A stretch of DNA of 64,000 nucleotides from Gammaproteobacteria bacterium. GTDB taxonomy: Bacteria > Gemmatimonadota > Gemmatimonadetes > Longimicrobiales > Gaopeijiaceae. Both the position numbers and the translations under genes were made by a program. Shown here piece by piece: positions 34,862 to 43,568 of this stretch (position 1 is the stretch's first letter; every line of letters begins with the position of its first letter). The stretch is from assembly GCA_028819075.1 (NCBI GenBank), contig JAPPMM010000018.1, positions 94,529 through 158,528 of the forward strand. The letters are read 5' to 3'. Under the pieces are notes generated by a model. That model made no database searches and was not told where the DNA came from. It saw nothing but the letters and a program-made list of their open reading frames with translations.

Positions 34862-36739
34862 CTACCCGGGGCCTGGACGGCCTCGTCCAGGGCGCTGCGG
34901 CCGCTCCGAATCCGCGAAACGGCGCCGCGCCTCCCGAACGATCTCGGCGAATGCCGGGTCGCTGCGGATGGGGTCCCAGGCGGGATCGGTGCGCAACATC
35001 ATGAGCCGGGGATCAGATGTCTCGAGTGCCTCCCGGAGCTGATCGAGGGCGCCTTCGCTGTCACCGGCCCAGAGGGACGCCTCGGCGAGAGAGGTGGGCG
35101 CAACCCGCCGGCCCTCGGCCTGGATGGCGTGGAGGCGGTCGAGCTGCCACGTCCAGTACCCGGCCGTGCCACCGGACGCGACCGCTTGCTCGAGCTGGTC
35201 GACGGCCTGCGCGCCGGGCGCTTCCGGCCACCCGTAGGTGCTCCAGCGGCGCATGGTCGCCACCGCGGCCGCGACATCTCCCGCGGACGCGCGCATGCGC
35301 GCCAGCGTCTCCCACACCGGGCCAACGTTGGGATGGTCGATCAGCAACGTCTCCAGCACCTCGATGGCCGAATCGATACGCCCGTCCCCCGCCAGACGCC
35401 GCGCCACGAATATCTGGCGCCCGGCATCAGTGCGCGCCGTCTGCAGGATACGGCGGCTCACGGCGTCCTCCAGGCCGCGGCCGATCTCCGTCGTGGCCAC
35501 GGCCCAGGTGGTATCCAGCTCGGCCAGTGGAACCCGGGGGGAACCGGCTCCAAGCTGTGCTGGCGCCGGAATCGCGAATCCTTCCGTGGCAGGCTCCCGG
35601 GGGAGGCTGCGTTCGAGGAAGTCGACCACCTCCCGTGCTTCGGCGGAACCCGGATCGAGCGCCAGGGCGCGGGTGGCTTCCTCGCTTGCCCGCACCACTT
35701 CCCCGGCATCCAGGAAGCCGCCTTCGATGGCGGCCAGGAAGCGCGCTCCGGCCAGGCCCGCGAGCGCGGGAGCGAAGCCCGAGTCGCCGCGCAGCGCCTC
35801 CTGGAAGTATTCCACCGCCCGGCGGTACCCGTCCGCCGTGCCGAGCCCGTACTCGTACCGTCCCCTCAGATAGGCCTCCTGCGCTGCCGGATCGCCGCTG
35901 GGCCCGCTGGCCGCGGCCAGCGCGACCTCCCCCTGCTGGCCGGGCCTCCCCGGAATCCCGGATGTCACCGCCATCGCCACTTCGCTCTGGAGTGCGAGCA
36001 CGTCGGTCATTTCGCGGTCGAACCGAAAGGTCTCGATGTGGGAGTCGCTCGCGGCGTGAATGAGCTGAAGTGTGATGCGCACCTGGTCGCCCGCGCGGGT
36101 CACCGACCCCTCCACCAGCGCGTCGACTCCAAGTTCGCGTCCGATGACCGGCGCGGAGGTGGTCGTGCCCTGGTACTGCATGACCGAGGTTCGGGACGCC
36201 ACTCGCAGCCACTCGAGCTGGCCGAGGCTCGCGGTCAGCTCCTCCTGCAGACCCGCGACGAAGTAGGCCTCGCTCGCGTCCGGGGAGAAGTCCTCCAGCG
36301 GCAGCACGGCGATCGACGTGATCGGCTGGTCGGGATCGTAGACCTCCAGCGCGATCGTCTCCTGCCCCTCCCCGGACGTGAAGGCGCCCCTGGACGAGAG
36401 CCAGCCCGCCAGCCCGCCGGCAATCCCGATGGTGAGTACGAAGAACGCGACGCGCGGAAGGATGCCCTGGGCCGGGCTGTCGGGGGTCCGCCGTATCCCG
36501 TCCCTGGTGCGTTCGTACACCCAGGCCAGCGCGACGCCGGGCGGAAAACCGAGCACGACGAGCACTACCAGAATGCGCAACCCGGTGTCGCCCATGCCGA
36601 ACGCGGGAAGGACGATCTCGCCCAGCTGCAGGAGCACGAAGGCGACGGCGCAGTATCCCAGGGCGAAGCGCACCACCCGCCTGCGCCGCAACTCGGCGAT
36701 CAGATCGGCGAAGGCGAATCGACGTTCAGGCAGGGTCAT
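34862..36739 (-). CDS. TolB-like/TPR membrane protein
   Basis: A 625-residue protein. A cytoplasmic N-terminus (FADLIAELRRRRVVRFALGY) leads into three membrane helices (about 24-125). A FlgO/TolB-like domain follows, starting ITSIAVLPLEDFSPDASEAY and including AGLQEELTASLGQLEWLRVA and GVDALVEGSVTRAGDQVRIT. The rest (about 280-600) is tetratricopeptide-like. This architecture is common beside kinase or winged-helix domains in Gemmatimonadota and Acidobacteriota, but here no kinase or DNA-binding domain is fused. A signalling or scaffold role is a guess. It overlaps the DUF6941 gene by 4 bp. Confidence 0.82.
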   Translation of the reverse strand: MTLPERRFAFADLIAELRRRRVVRFALGYCAVAFVLLQLGEIVLPAFGMGDTGLRILVVLVVLGFPPGVALAWVYERTRDGIRRTPDSPAQGILPRVAFFVLTIGIAGGLAGWLSSRGAFTSGEGQETIALEVYDPDQPITSIAVLPLEDFSPDASEAYFVAGLQEELTASLGQLEWLRVASRTSVMQYQGTTTSAPVIGRELGVDALVEGSVTRAGDQVRITLQLIHAASDSHIETFRFDREMTDVLALQSEVAMAVTSGIPGRPGQQGEVALAAASGPSGDPAAQEAYLRGRYEYGLGTADGYRRAVEYFQEALRGDSGFAPALAGLAGARFLAAIEGGFLDAGEVVRASEEATRALALDPGSAEAREVVDFLERSLPREPATEGFAIPAPAQLGAGSPRVPLAELDTTWAVATTEIGRGLEDAVSRRILQTARTDAGRQIFVARRLAGDGRIDSAIEVLETLLIDHPNVGPVWETLARMRASAGDVAAAVATMRRWSTYGWPEAPGAQAVDQLEQAVASGGTAGYWTWQLDRLHAIQAEGRRVAPTSLAEASLWAGDSEGALDQLREALETSDPRLMMLRTDPAWDPIRSDPAFAEIVREARRRFADSERPQRPGRGRPGPG

Positions 36740-37143
36740 GCGGCGTCTGGGTCGCGAAAGAGGTGGAGCGCCGACCCTTTAAAGACACGTCCCTTTGCGC
36801 GCACGCTGAATCGGTATCTCCCGGGAACCGGGAACACCACGTTCTCCACGGGCATGATCAGGCAGGTGCGGGCAGGCGGCCGATCGGGAGCGCGCGGGTC
36901 GACCTGGGTCTCGCCCTCGACCGTCAGGCACGGCTTCTTCGAAGGATCGAGCAGGTCCACCCGAAAACGATAGCTGCCGTCGTCGCTCCGGTCCCACTCG
37001 ATGCCCGCCACGATCACCATGCGGCTCTGGACCGCCGGGAACCCTGGCGCGAACAGGTCGTTGAAGGCGCCCTGGACGTCGATCCGGGTTCCGGAGGAAG
37101 CCTGCTGCGCCGAGTCGCAGGCCAGCGAAAGGTAGAGTTCCAT
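36736..37143 (-). CDS. DUF6941-like small protein
   Basis: A 135-residue single-domain beta protein starting MELYLSLACDSAQQ, with IDVQGAFNDLFAPGFPAVQS, strand YRFRVDLLDPSKKP and the end VFPVPGRYRFSVRAKGR. This pattern fits the DUF6941 family of unknown function, though the match is from memory. It starts three bases after the hydantoinase-B stop and overlaps the TolB-like/TPR gene, so the three are probably one operon. Confidence 0.7.
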   Translation of the reverse strand: MELYLSLACDSAQQASSGTRIDVQGAFNDLFAPGFPAVQSRMVIVAGIEWDRSDDGSYRFRVDLLDPSKKPCLTVEGETQVDPRAPDRPPARTCLIMPVENVVFPVPGRYRFSVRAKGRVFKGSALHLFRDPDAA

Positions 37144-37146
37144 ACC

Positions 37147-38799
37147 CTACGCCTTGGCGCCGGGCGATCGATCCGCGGCGTCGTCGGGAGGTCCCCAGCC
37201 ACCGCCGCCGGGCGACCGGATGCTGATGATGTCCCCCGCCTTCACCTCCAACGAGGTCTTCCCCGGCAGGATCCGCTCCTCGTCCCCGGAGATCAGCGTG
37301 TTGATCCCGGGCGCCCCGTCCTCCCCGCCCCGCGCCCCCGCCGGACCGCGCGTGCGCCGTTCACAGAGGAGCGTCGACCCCCCGTTCACGAGCATCATGA
37401 TGTCGCGGCGCAGCCCGTCTCCCCCGCGGAACCGCCCCCGCCCCCCGCTGCCGCGGCGGAGCGAATAGCGCGTCACCCGGAAGGGATAGGCGTGCTCCAG
37501 CGCCTCCACGGGCGTGTTGAGCGAGTTGGACATGTGGCAGTGAACCCCCGAGAGCCCGGGACGGCCCGGACCGGCGCCCATCCCGCCCCCCACCGTCTCG
37601 TAGTACGCGAAGCTCTCGCCGCGAAGGTCGATTCCGCCCATGGTGGTGTTGTTCATGGTCCCCTGGCTGAGCGCGGGCACGAGATCGGGCAGCGCCTCCG
37701 CGAAGGCGCGCAGCAGCGTATCTGTGATCCGCTGGCTGGCCTCCACGTTGCCCGCGGCGACGCTGGCCGGCAGGTGCGCGTTCACAAGCGAGCCCGGCGG
37801 AAGGCGCTGCTCCACGCAGGTCATCGACCCTCCCCCCGCGGGCAGTTCCTCGCCCAGCAGCCCCTCCACCACGCAGCGCACCACGTAGCGCACCGCGGAC
37901 GAGGTGATGGCCGCCACCGCGTTGATCCCGCCCTCGGTCTGGGGCGAGGTGCCCGCGAAGTCGATCACCAGCCCGTCGCGCGATACCTCGATCGCCACCC
38001 GGATGGGCACCGGACCGTGTCCGAACCCGTCGTCGTCCATGAAGTCCTCCGCCTCGAAGCGCCCCGCGGGCATGCGCCGGATGCCGGTGAGGAGGAGGCG
38101 GTCGGCGTAGGCGACGAGCTCGTACATGGCGCCCAGCACCGCCCCGCTGCCCCGCCGCTCCACCAGGTCGAGCAGCCGCACCTGTCCGGTGTAGAGCGCC
38201 GCGATCTGCGCCTGCAGGTCGCCCGCGCGCTCGACCGGGGTGCGCACGTTGGCCATGATGGTGTCCCACAGCCCGTGCCGCCGCTTTCCGCGCACGAAGA
38301 GCCGCACGGGAGGGATGCGCAGCCCCTCCTGGTAGATCTCGCGGGCCAGCGGCATCGACCCCGGCGTCATCCCGCCCACATCGGAGTGGTGCGCCCGCGA
38401 GGCGACGTAGCCCAGCAGCACGCCGTCGGGCCGCGAATACACGGGCGCGATGAGCGTGATGTCGGGGAGATGGGTCCCGCCCCTGAAGGGATCGTTGAGG
38501 CACGCGATGTCGCCGTCCTCGAGGGTGCCCAGCTCCGCGAGGGCGGCCTCCACGCTCATCGGCATGGCGCCGAGATGGACCGGCATGTGGTCTCCGAGCG
38601 CGACCGCGATGCCGTCCGGCGTGAAGAGCGCGCACGAATAGTCGCGGCGCTCCTTGATGTTGGGAGAGAAGGAGGAACGCCGCAGCGCAGCCCCCATCTC
38701 CTCCGCGAGCGCGGCGAACAGTTGCCGGAAGATCTCGAGCGTCACGGCGTCCGGACGAACGCCGGAGATCCCGCCCGGATTTGCACCGCTCGCGGTCAC
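37147..38799 (-). CDS. hyuB: Hydantoinase B/oxoprolinase-family protein
   Basis: A 550-residue HyuB-type subunit (ATP-dependent N-methylhydantoinase or 5-oxoprolinase beta part). Seen are DAVTLEIFRQLFAALAEEMG, SSFSPNIKERRDYSCALF, DPFRGGTHLPDITLIAPVY, SRAHHSDVGGMTPGSMP and the C-terminal RSPGGGGWG. The HyuA/ATP-grasp-like partner is not in the window, so activity depends on a gene elsewhere. The GTG at 38799, with AAGG seven bases upstream, begins near the family's usual start. An ATG at 38856 is also in frame but has no ribosome site. Substrate could be 5-oxoproline or a hydantoin. Confidence 0.85.
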   Translation of the reverse strand: MTASGANPGGISGVRPDAVTLEIFRQLFAALAEEMGAALRRSSFSPNIKERRDYSCALFTPDGIAVALGDHMPVHLGAMPMSVEAALAELGTLEDGDIACLNDPFRGGTHLPDITLIAPVYSRPDGVLLGYVASRAHHSDVGGMTPGSMPLAREIYQEGLRIPPVRLFVRGKRRHGLWDTIMANVRTPVERAGDLQAQIAALYTGQVRLLDLVERRGSGAVLGAMYELVAYADRLLLTGIRRMPAGRFEAEDFMDDDGFGHGPVPIRVAIEVSRDGLVIDFAGTSPQTEGGINAVAAITSSAVRYVVRCVVEGLLGEELPAGGGSMTCVEQRLPPGSLVNAHLPASVAAGNVEASQRITDTLLRAFAEALPDLVPALSQGTMNNTTMGGIDLRGESFAYYETVGGGMGAGPGRPGLSGVHCHMSNSLNTPVEALEHAYPFRVTRYSLRRGSGGRGRFRGGDGLRRDIMMLVNGGSTLLCERRTRGPAGARGGEDGAPGINTLISGDEERILPGKTSLEVKAGDIISIRSPGGGGWGPPDDAADRSPGAKA

Positions 38800-38873
38800 A
38801 GCGTAACCTTGCTGGGCTTTTCCGCCGGATTTTGGGTCGGCGATGTCGTCATGCATGGCAAAAGGAGGTGAAG

Positions 38874-39143
38874 TTGTCGGATTCGAAGCTCCTGGATCGA
38901 GCCAGGGATGAGCTTTTCAGTCACATCAACCGATGTGGCGTGGTCGACGCCAGCGAGGCCGACCAGACGGAGTGGATGAACGATACCATCGACTATCTCG
39001 GGGAACGTTATCCGACTCTCGCGGCACACGAACTGCGCTTTCTGCACGCCGTCGGCATGCGCTTCTGCCAGCCCGCCATAGCCCGCGGCGCCGCCACAAT
39101 CACCACTGGCGGCAACTCCGACGCTCCCGCCGGCCAGGAGTAG
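38874..39143 (+). CDS. Small hypothetical protein with TTG start
   Basis: An 89-residue protein beginning LSDSKLLDRARDELFSHI. The site AAAGGAGGTGA at 38861-38871 is close to a perfect anti-16S match, five bases before the TTG at 38874, which is the main evidence for the gene. The protein looks helical and acidic in its first two thirds (ASEADQTEWMNDTIDYLGER; LAAHELRFLHAVGMRF) and ends in a Gly/Ala-rich tail. No family was recognised. It is divergent from the hydantoinase-B gene and is followed by a hairpin. Confidence 0.65.
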   Translation: MSDSKLLDRARDELFSHINRCGVVDASEADQTEWMNDTIDYLGERYPTLAAHELRFLHAVGMRFCQPAIARGAATITTGGNSDAPAGQE

Positions 39144-39168
39144 TCCGGGCGCCCGAGAATACCGCAGC

Positions 39169-39196
39169 CCGGCACACCGGCGCAAATCTGTGCCGG
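39169..39196 (+). terminator. Hairpin after the small TTG-start gene
   Basis: Perfect 8-bp arms (CCGGCACA at 39169-39176 and TGTGCCGG at 39189-39196) with a 12-base loop, followed by TTCTCATT. It lies 26 bases after the stop at 39143, as a weak intrinsic terminator would. Confidence 0.5.
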
Positions 39197-39374
39197 TTCT
39201 CATTCAACCCGCACAATTCTGCCGCGCGCCGCTCCGTCGGACACCGCCGGAGTCTGGTTGCCGTATGGGCCCCAGGTTAGATTTGGGCGCGCTCGCGCCT
39301 GCGAGACCCTGGTCCGAACCGGCCATCCTGCGGGCACTCCGGAAGCGCCCCACATCTCCATCGGGAGGATGCGG

Positions 39375-40493
39375 ATGATGCAAGAGCGGTTCCTGAGCTC
39401 TGAAGAATACGATGAGGAAGCATACAAGCTCTACGATGAAGGCGATTACGAAGGGGCCCTCGAGATGTTGAAGGAGGGCCTTTCCTTATATCCCAATGCC
39501 GTGGAACTGTACGTCGGCATGGGATACGCGCGGCTCGCGCGCGAGGAGTATGCGTGGGCCCGCGAGAGCTTCCAGCATGCGCTCATCCTGGATCCCGATC
39601 ACGAGGACGCCCTGGTGGGAATGGGAGAGCTGCTCCTCCGGTTCGGAAAGAAGGAGAGCGCGCTCAGGCTCTTCAGGAAGGTGGAGGCTCTCGGCTACGA
39701 CGCGGACATGGACCTCATGCTGACGATGGGCCGGGCTCTGTACGGTGCGGGTCTGTACGTGGAAGCGCGCGACGCGTTTGCCAGACTGGTGGCATCGAGG
39801 CCGGACTCGGCCGAGGCGGTTGCGGCGCTCGGGTACGCGCTCCAGCGCACCGGAAACGAGCTCGAGGCGACCCGCCACATCCGGCGCGCGCTGCGGCTCG
39901 CCCCGGAACTGCATGAGGCCCGCATCTTCCTGGGTCATGTGCTGTACGACCGTGCCGACCGGGAAGGAGCGATGCGCGAGTTCGAACAGGTGCCCCCCGC
40001 CGAGCACTGGGACTCGCGGGCGGTATGGCGGGTGATCGAGTTGAACGCTTCCCTGAGGGGCGTCCCGGTAGACGATGCGCGCATGGAGCCCTGGCAGGCC
40101 CGGCTGCGGGAGCTGGAAAGCCTTTCGGATCCGCTCGACCGGCTGCTGGCCGAGGTGGAGGCGCAGGCCTCCGGCATCGTCGAGTCCGTGACCGACCACC
40201 AGCAGCTGGAGCTGTTCGAGAACGCGCCGCTCGCGGATCGCGAAGCGCACCACCTCCGTACCCGCGAGGGCCGGCCCTTCCGGGGGACCTGGCACGAGAT
40301 CGTACGCCAGATGCGTGACGACGCGGGATTCTCGCACGAGACCGTTTCCCACTACATGCGGCGGTTGTCCGAGCGCTGGCGGGAGCAGTTCGGCCTCCAA
40401 ATCCCGATCGTGGATCCGGAGAGCTTTCTGACGGCGGCGCTCCGGGCCGGGCTCATGCAGCGCGTCGACGATGGTCCCGCTCCCGCCGGATGA
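39375..40493 (+). CDS. Tetratricopeptide-repeat protein
   Basis: A 372-residue cytoplasmic protein with at least five TPR units: EAYKLYDEGDYEGALEMLKE, VGMGYARLAREEYAWARESF, VGMGELLLRFGKKESALRLF, LTMGRALYGAGLYVEARDAF and AALGYALQRTGNELEATRHI. The C-terminal third (about 255-372) is not TPR and contains TWHEIVRQMRDDAGFSHETV. GGGAGG lies six bases before the ATG at 39375; an ATG at 39369 abuts it. TPR units usually hold protein partners; no partner can be named. The stop overlaps the zinc-ribbon gene by 4 bp. Confidence 0.85.
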   Translation: MMQERFLSSEEYDEEAYKLYDEGDYEGALEMLKEGLSLYPNAVELYVGMGYARLAREEYAWARESFQHALILDPDHEDALVGMGELLLRFGKKESALRLFRKVEALGYDADMDLMLTMGRALYGAGLYVEARDAFARLVASRPDSAEAVAALGYALQRTGNELEATRHIRRALRLAPELHEARIFLGHVLYDRADREGAMREFEQVPPAEHWDSRAVWRVIELNASLRGVPVDDARMEPWQARLRELESLSDPLDRLLAEVEAQASGIVESVTDHQQLELFENAPLADREAHHLRTREGRPFRGTWHEIVRQMRDDAGFSHETVSHYMRRLSERWREQFGLQIPIVDPESFLTAALRAGLMQRVDDGPAPAG

Positions 40494-41185
40494 CCCCCCC
40501 GACGACCGGCCCCGACCACCCCGTGACCGCCTCCGATCTCCCCGGCCGCCTGTTCGCCGCCCTCGTGCGCGAGATTCGGACACAGTGGCCGGAGTACCTC
40601 GATTCGCGCTTCACGGTTGCCGAGATCTACCAGAACCTCATTCCCTGGCGCAGCCACCGGAACGCCATGGACATCGCCACCAGCGCCGAGTACGAGCAGG
40701 CGCTGCTTCGCCTGCTGGCGGGCGAGGGCGACTACCTGGCGCTGGAGTCGCAGGCCGCACGGCAAGAGATCCAGGCCGAACTGGAGGCCCGCTTTCCCAA
40801 CACGGGGCTGTATCGAGATTTTGCCGCGGTGGGGGTTCGTCTCAACCCGAGCCGGCTGCCGGCGCGCGATGGTGGCCCCGGGCACACCGAGACGTCCGCT
40901 TCGAACGTCCTGGATCAGGACACGCTCGCGGTGGCGGAGCGGGAGCCGGACGCGGCGCCCGGGATCACCGCGCCCGCGGCAGCCCGGGCGCAGGCCGATG
41001 ACGGAGCAGCGGCGGGGCAGGTGTGTTCGGGATGCGACCGGGAACTGCCGGACATCGAGGGGGTGCGCTTCTGTCCGTTCTGCGGCCAGGACGCGCGCAT
41101 CATCGCATGTTCCGCATGCGGGATGAGGGTGGAAGCCGAATGGTCCTATTGCGTCGGATGCGGGAGGCGCGCCCGGCGTGCGTGA
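40490..41185 (+). CDS. Zinc-ribbon protein of unknown function
   Basis: A 231-residue protein. The N-terminal half is helical (FAALVREIRTQWPEYLDSRF; YLALESQAARQEIQAELEAR). A low-complexity linker leads to two zinc ribbons at the C-terminus: CSGC with CPFC, then CSAC with CVGC. Such ribbons bind zinc structurally. It is translationally coupled to both neighbours (TPR gene before, isopropylmalate-dehydrogenase-like gene after, overlapping 8 bp). Confidence 0.75.
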   Translation: MTPPTTGPDHPVTASDLPGRLFAALVREIRTQWPEYLDSRFTVAEIYQNLIPWRSHRNAMDIATSAEYEQALLRLLAGEGDYLALESQAARQEIQAELEARFPNTGLYRDFAAVGVRLNPSRLPARDGGPGHTETSASNVLDQDTLAVAEREPDAAPGITAPAAARAQADDGAAAGQVCSGCDRELPDIEGVRFCPFCGQDARIIACSACGMRVEAEWSYCVGCGRRARRA

Positions 41186-42254
41186 GGCTGGGGGCGGGGC
41201 GGCGCGGGTTGCGGTCATTCCCGGAGACGGCATCGGGGTTGACGTCACCCGTGAGGCGGTACGCTGTTTTCGGGCGGCGGCCGATCTGCACGGCGCCGCG
41301 GTCGACTTCGTCCACTGGGACCTGGGGGCCGAGCGCTACCTGCGCGACGGCGTGACCGTCACCGACGACGAAATCCGCCGCCTCGCGGACAACTACGACG
41401 CCATTCTTCTGGGCGCGCTGGGAGATCCCCGGGTGCCCGACAACCGCCACATCCGCGACATACTCCTGGGACTCCGGTTTCGCCTCGACCTCTACGTCAA
41501 TTTCCGGCCCTGCGAGCTGCTCGATCCCCGCTACTGCCCGCTGAGTGAGGTTCCCGCCGGCGGGATCCACATCGACATCTTCCGCGAGAGTACGGAAGGC
41601 GCCTACGTGAACATGGGCGGGCACTTCAAGAAGGGCACTCCCGATGAGATCGCGATCCAGGAGGATGTGAATACGCGCAAGGGGGTGGAGCGCCTGGTGC
41701 GGGCCGCCTTCGAGTACGCGCGCGCCGAGGGGAGCCGCCGGGTGACGATGGTCGACAAGGCCAACGCCCTTCCCGCCGCGGGCGCGCTCTGGCGCCGGAC
41801 GTACGACGACGTGCGTGCCGAATACGGGGAGATCGAGAGCGACGTCATGCTGGTGGACGCCATGGCCATGGATCTGGTGCGCCGCCCGGGACGCTACTCC
41901 GTGCTGGTCACGTCGAATCTTTTCGGAGACATCATCAGCGACCTTGCCGCGGAAGTGACCGGGGGGCTCGGCATGGCGCCTTCGGGGACGCTGCACCCCG
42001 GGCGTCATGCCCTGTTCGAGCCCGTGCACGGCTCGGCTCCGGACATCGCCGGCAGCGGACGGGCCAACCCGGTCGCCGCTGTCCGCTCGGCGGCTCTCAT
42101 GGCCCGCCACCTGGGCCACGACGCGGTCGCCGGAGACATCGACCGTGCCGTCCGGCTCGCCCTCGCCGAGGGCCAGGTCACCCCGGATCTGGGTGGTACG
42201 CTCACGACTGCGGCGGCCGGGGGAGCCATATGTGACCGGCTCAGCGGGCCATAG
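41178..42254 (+). CDS. leuB: Isocitrate/isopropylmalate-family dehydrogenase (probable LeuB)
   Basis: A 358-residue NAD(P)-dependent beta-decarboxylating dehydrogenase. Seen are VAVIPGDGIGVDVTREAV at the start, LGALGDPRVPDN, the substrate-arginine region LGLRFRLDLYVNFRP (about 97-111), FRESTEGAYVNMGG, VTMVDKANALPAAG with the catalytic lysine, DAMAMDLVRRP, and NLFGDIISDLAAEVTGGLGMAPSG. The pattern fits 3-isopropylmalate dehydrogenase (leucine synthesis) but tartrate or homoisocitrate dehydrogenases are close. No leuA, leuC or leuD is near. The GTG at 41178 has GGGAGG about ten bases upstream. Confidence 0.85.
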   Translation: MREAGGGAARVAVIPGDGIGVDVTREAVRCFRAAADLHGAAVDFVHWDLGAERYLRDGVTVTDDEIRRLADNYDAILLGALGDPRVPDNRHIRDILLGLRFRLDLYVNFRPCELLDPRYCPLSEVPAGGIHIDIFRESTEGAYVNMGGHFKKGTPDEIAIQEDVNTRKGVERLVRAAFEYARAEGSRRVTMVDKANALPAAGALWRRTYDDVRAEYGEIESDVMLVDAMAMDLVRRPGRYSVLVTSNLFGDIISDLAAEVTGGLGMAPSGTLHPGRHALFEPVHGSAPDIAGSGRANPVAAVRSAALMARHLGHDAVAGDIDRAVRLALAEGQVTPDLGGTLTTAAAGGAICDRLSGP

Positions 42255-42355
42255 GCCATAGGGCACGCCCGCCGCCCAGGGCCCCTCCCTCGGGGGCGCG
42301 ACCGCAAGCAATTGATGTAAGGGAGACTGCACATGACCGATCGAGAGAGCCGCAC

Positions 42356-43558
42356 ATGACCGGCCGCGCGAGAGAAATCGTCTTCCTTTCCGGAAAGCGG
42401 ACCGGCTTCGGGGCGTTCGGCGGATCGCTCAAGCATCTGTCGGCCACCCAACTGGGCGTCGTGTCGGGCAGGGCCGCGGTAGAGGCCGCCGGCCTCACGC
42501 CCGACCGGCTCGACCATGTCGTCTACGGGAACGCGCTCCAGACCTCGGGCGACGCCATCTACCTCGCCCGTCACGTCGGGCTGGGGGTGGGCACCCCCGA
42601 CCGCGTTCCCGCCCTGACCGTCAACCGGCTGTGCGGCTCGGGCTTCCAGGCGATTGCCAGCGGGGCCCACGAGATCCTCCACGGCGGCGCCCGGGCGGTG
42701 CTCTGCGGCGGGACCGAGTCGATGAGCCAGGCGCCCCACGTGGTGCGCGGCGCCCGCTGGGGCAACCTGCGCCTGGGGGATCCCGGCCGCTACTTCGAGG
42801 ACCTGCTCTGGACCGCCCTCGAGGACACCAGTTGCGGCCTCACCATGGCACAGACCGCCGAAGAACTCGGTGACCGGTACGAGGTGACGCGCGAGTACTC
42901 CGACGAGGTAGCGCACCGCAGCCATGTGCGCGCCCGGGCCGCCTGGGACGAAGGCCGCTTCGCCGACGAGGTCGTCCCCATCACCATCCGCACCCGCAAG
43001 GGCGAGAAGGAGTTCGCCGCCGACGAGCACATCCGCGCCGACGTCTCGCTGGAGGGGCTGGCCCGGTTGCGGCCGTACTTCCGCAAGGGCGGTTTCGTCA
43101 CGGCCGGGAACGCGAGCGGCATCGGCGACGGATCGGCCAGCACCGTCATCGCCGACGCCGAGTGGGCCGCCGGCGAGGGGCTCTCGCCCATCGGCCGCCT
43201 GGTCTCGTGGGCGTTCGTGGGCGTGGAGCCGAAGATCATGGGTATCGGACCCGCTCCGGCCGCCCGCGCCGCCCTCGACAGGGCGGGCCTCGCGCTCGAC
43301 GACATGGAACTGGTCGAGGTCAACGAGGCGTTCGCGCCGCAGTACGCGTCCGTCGAGCGTGATCTGGGACTGGACCCGGAAAGCACCAACGTCAATGGCG
43401 GGGCCATCGCCATCACGCATCCGCTGGCGGCCTCGGGAACCCGCCTCACCATCCACCTGCTTCACGAACTGAGGAGGCGCGGCGCGCGCTACGGGCTGGG
43501 CTCCGCGTGCATCGGGGGCGGCCAGGGCGGGGCCGTGGTCGTCGAAGCCTTCTCCTGA
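42356..43558 (+). CDS. Acetyl-CoA C-acyltransferase (thiolase)
   Basis: A 400-residue thiolase-family enzyme joining or cleaving acyl-CoA units. The acyl-accepting cysteine is Cys93 in RLCGSGFQ, the base histidine lies in ITHPLAASGTR (in place of the usual GHP), and the second cysteine is in GSACIGGGQGGAV. VEVNEAFA is also present. Eleven bases downstream starts a 3-hydroxyacyl-CoA dehydrogenase, so the pair suits acetoacetyl-CoA/3-hydroxybutyryl-CoA metabolism or beta-oxidation. The ATG at 42356 is used; an ATG at 42333 is out of frame. Confidence 0.93.
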   Translation: MTGRAREIVFLSGKRTGFGAFGGSLKHLSATQLGVVSGRAAVEAAGLTPDRLDHVVYGNALQTSGDAIYLARHVGLGVGTPDRVPALTVNRLCGSGFQAIASGAHEILHGGARAVLCGGTESMSQAPHVVRGARWGNLRLGDPGRYFEDLLWTALEDTSCGLTMAQTAEELGDRYEVTREYSDEVAHRSHVRARAAWDEGRFADEVVPITIRTRKGEKEFAADEHIRADVSLEGLARLRPYFRKGGFVTAGNASGIGDGSASTVIADAEWAAGEGLSPIGRLVSWAFVGVEPKIMGIGPAPAARAALDRAGLALDDMELVEVNEAFAPQYASVERDLGLDPESTNVNGGAIAITHPLAASGTRLTIHLLHELRRRGARYGLGSACIGGGQGGAVVVEAFS

Positions 43559-43568
43559 GGAGGAAGAC

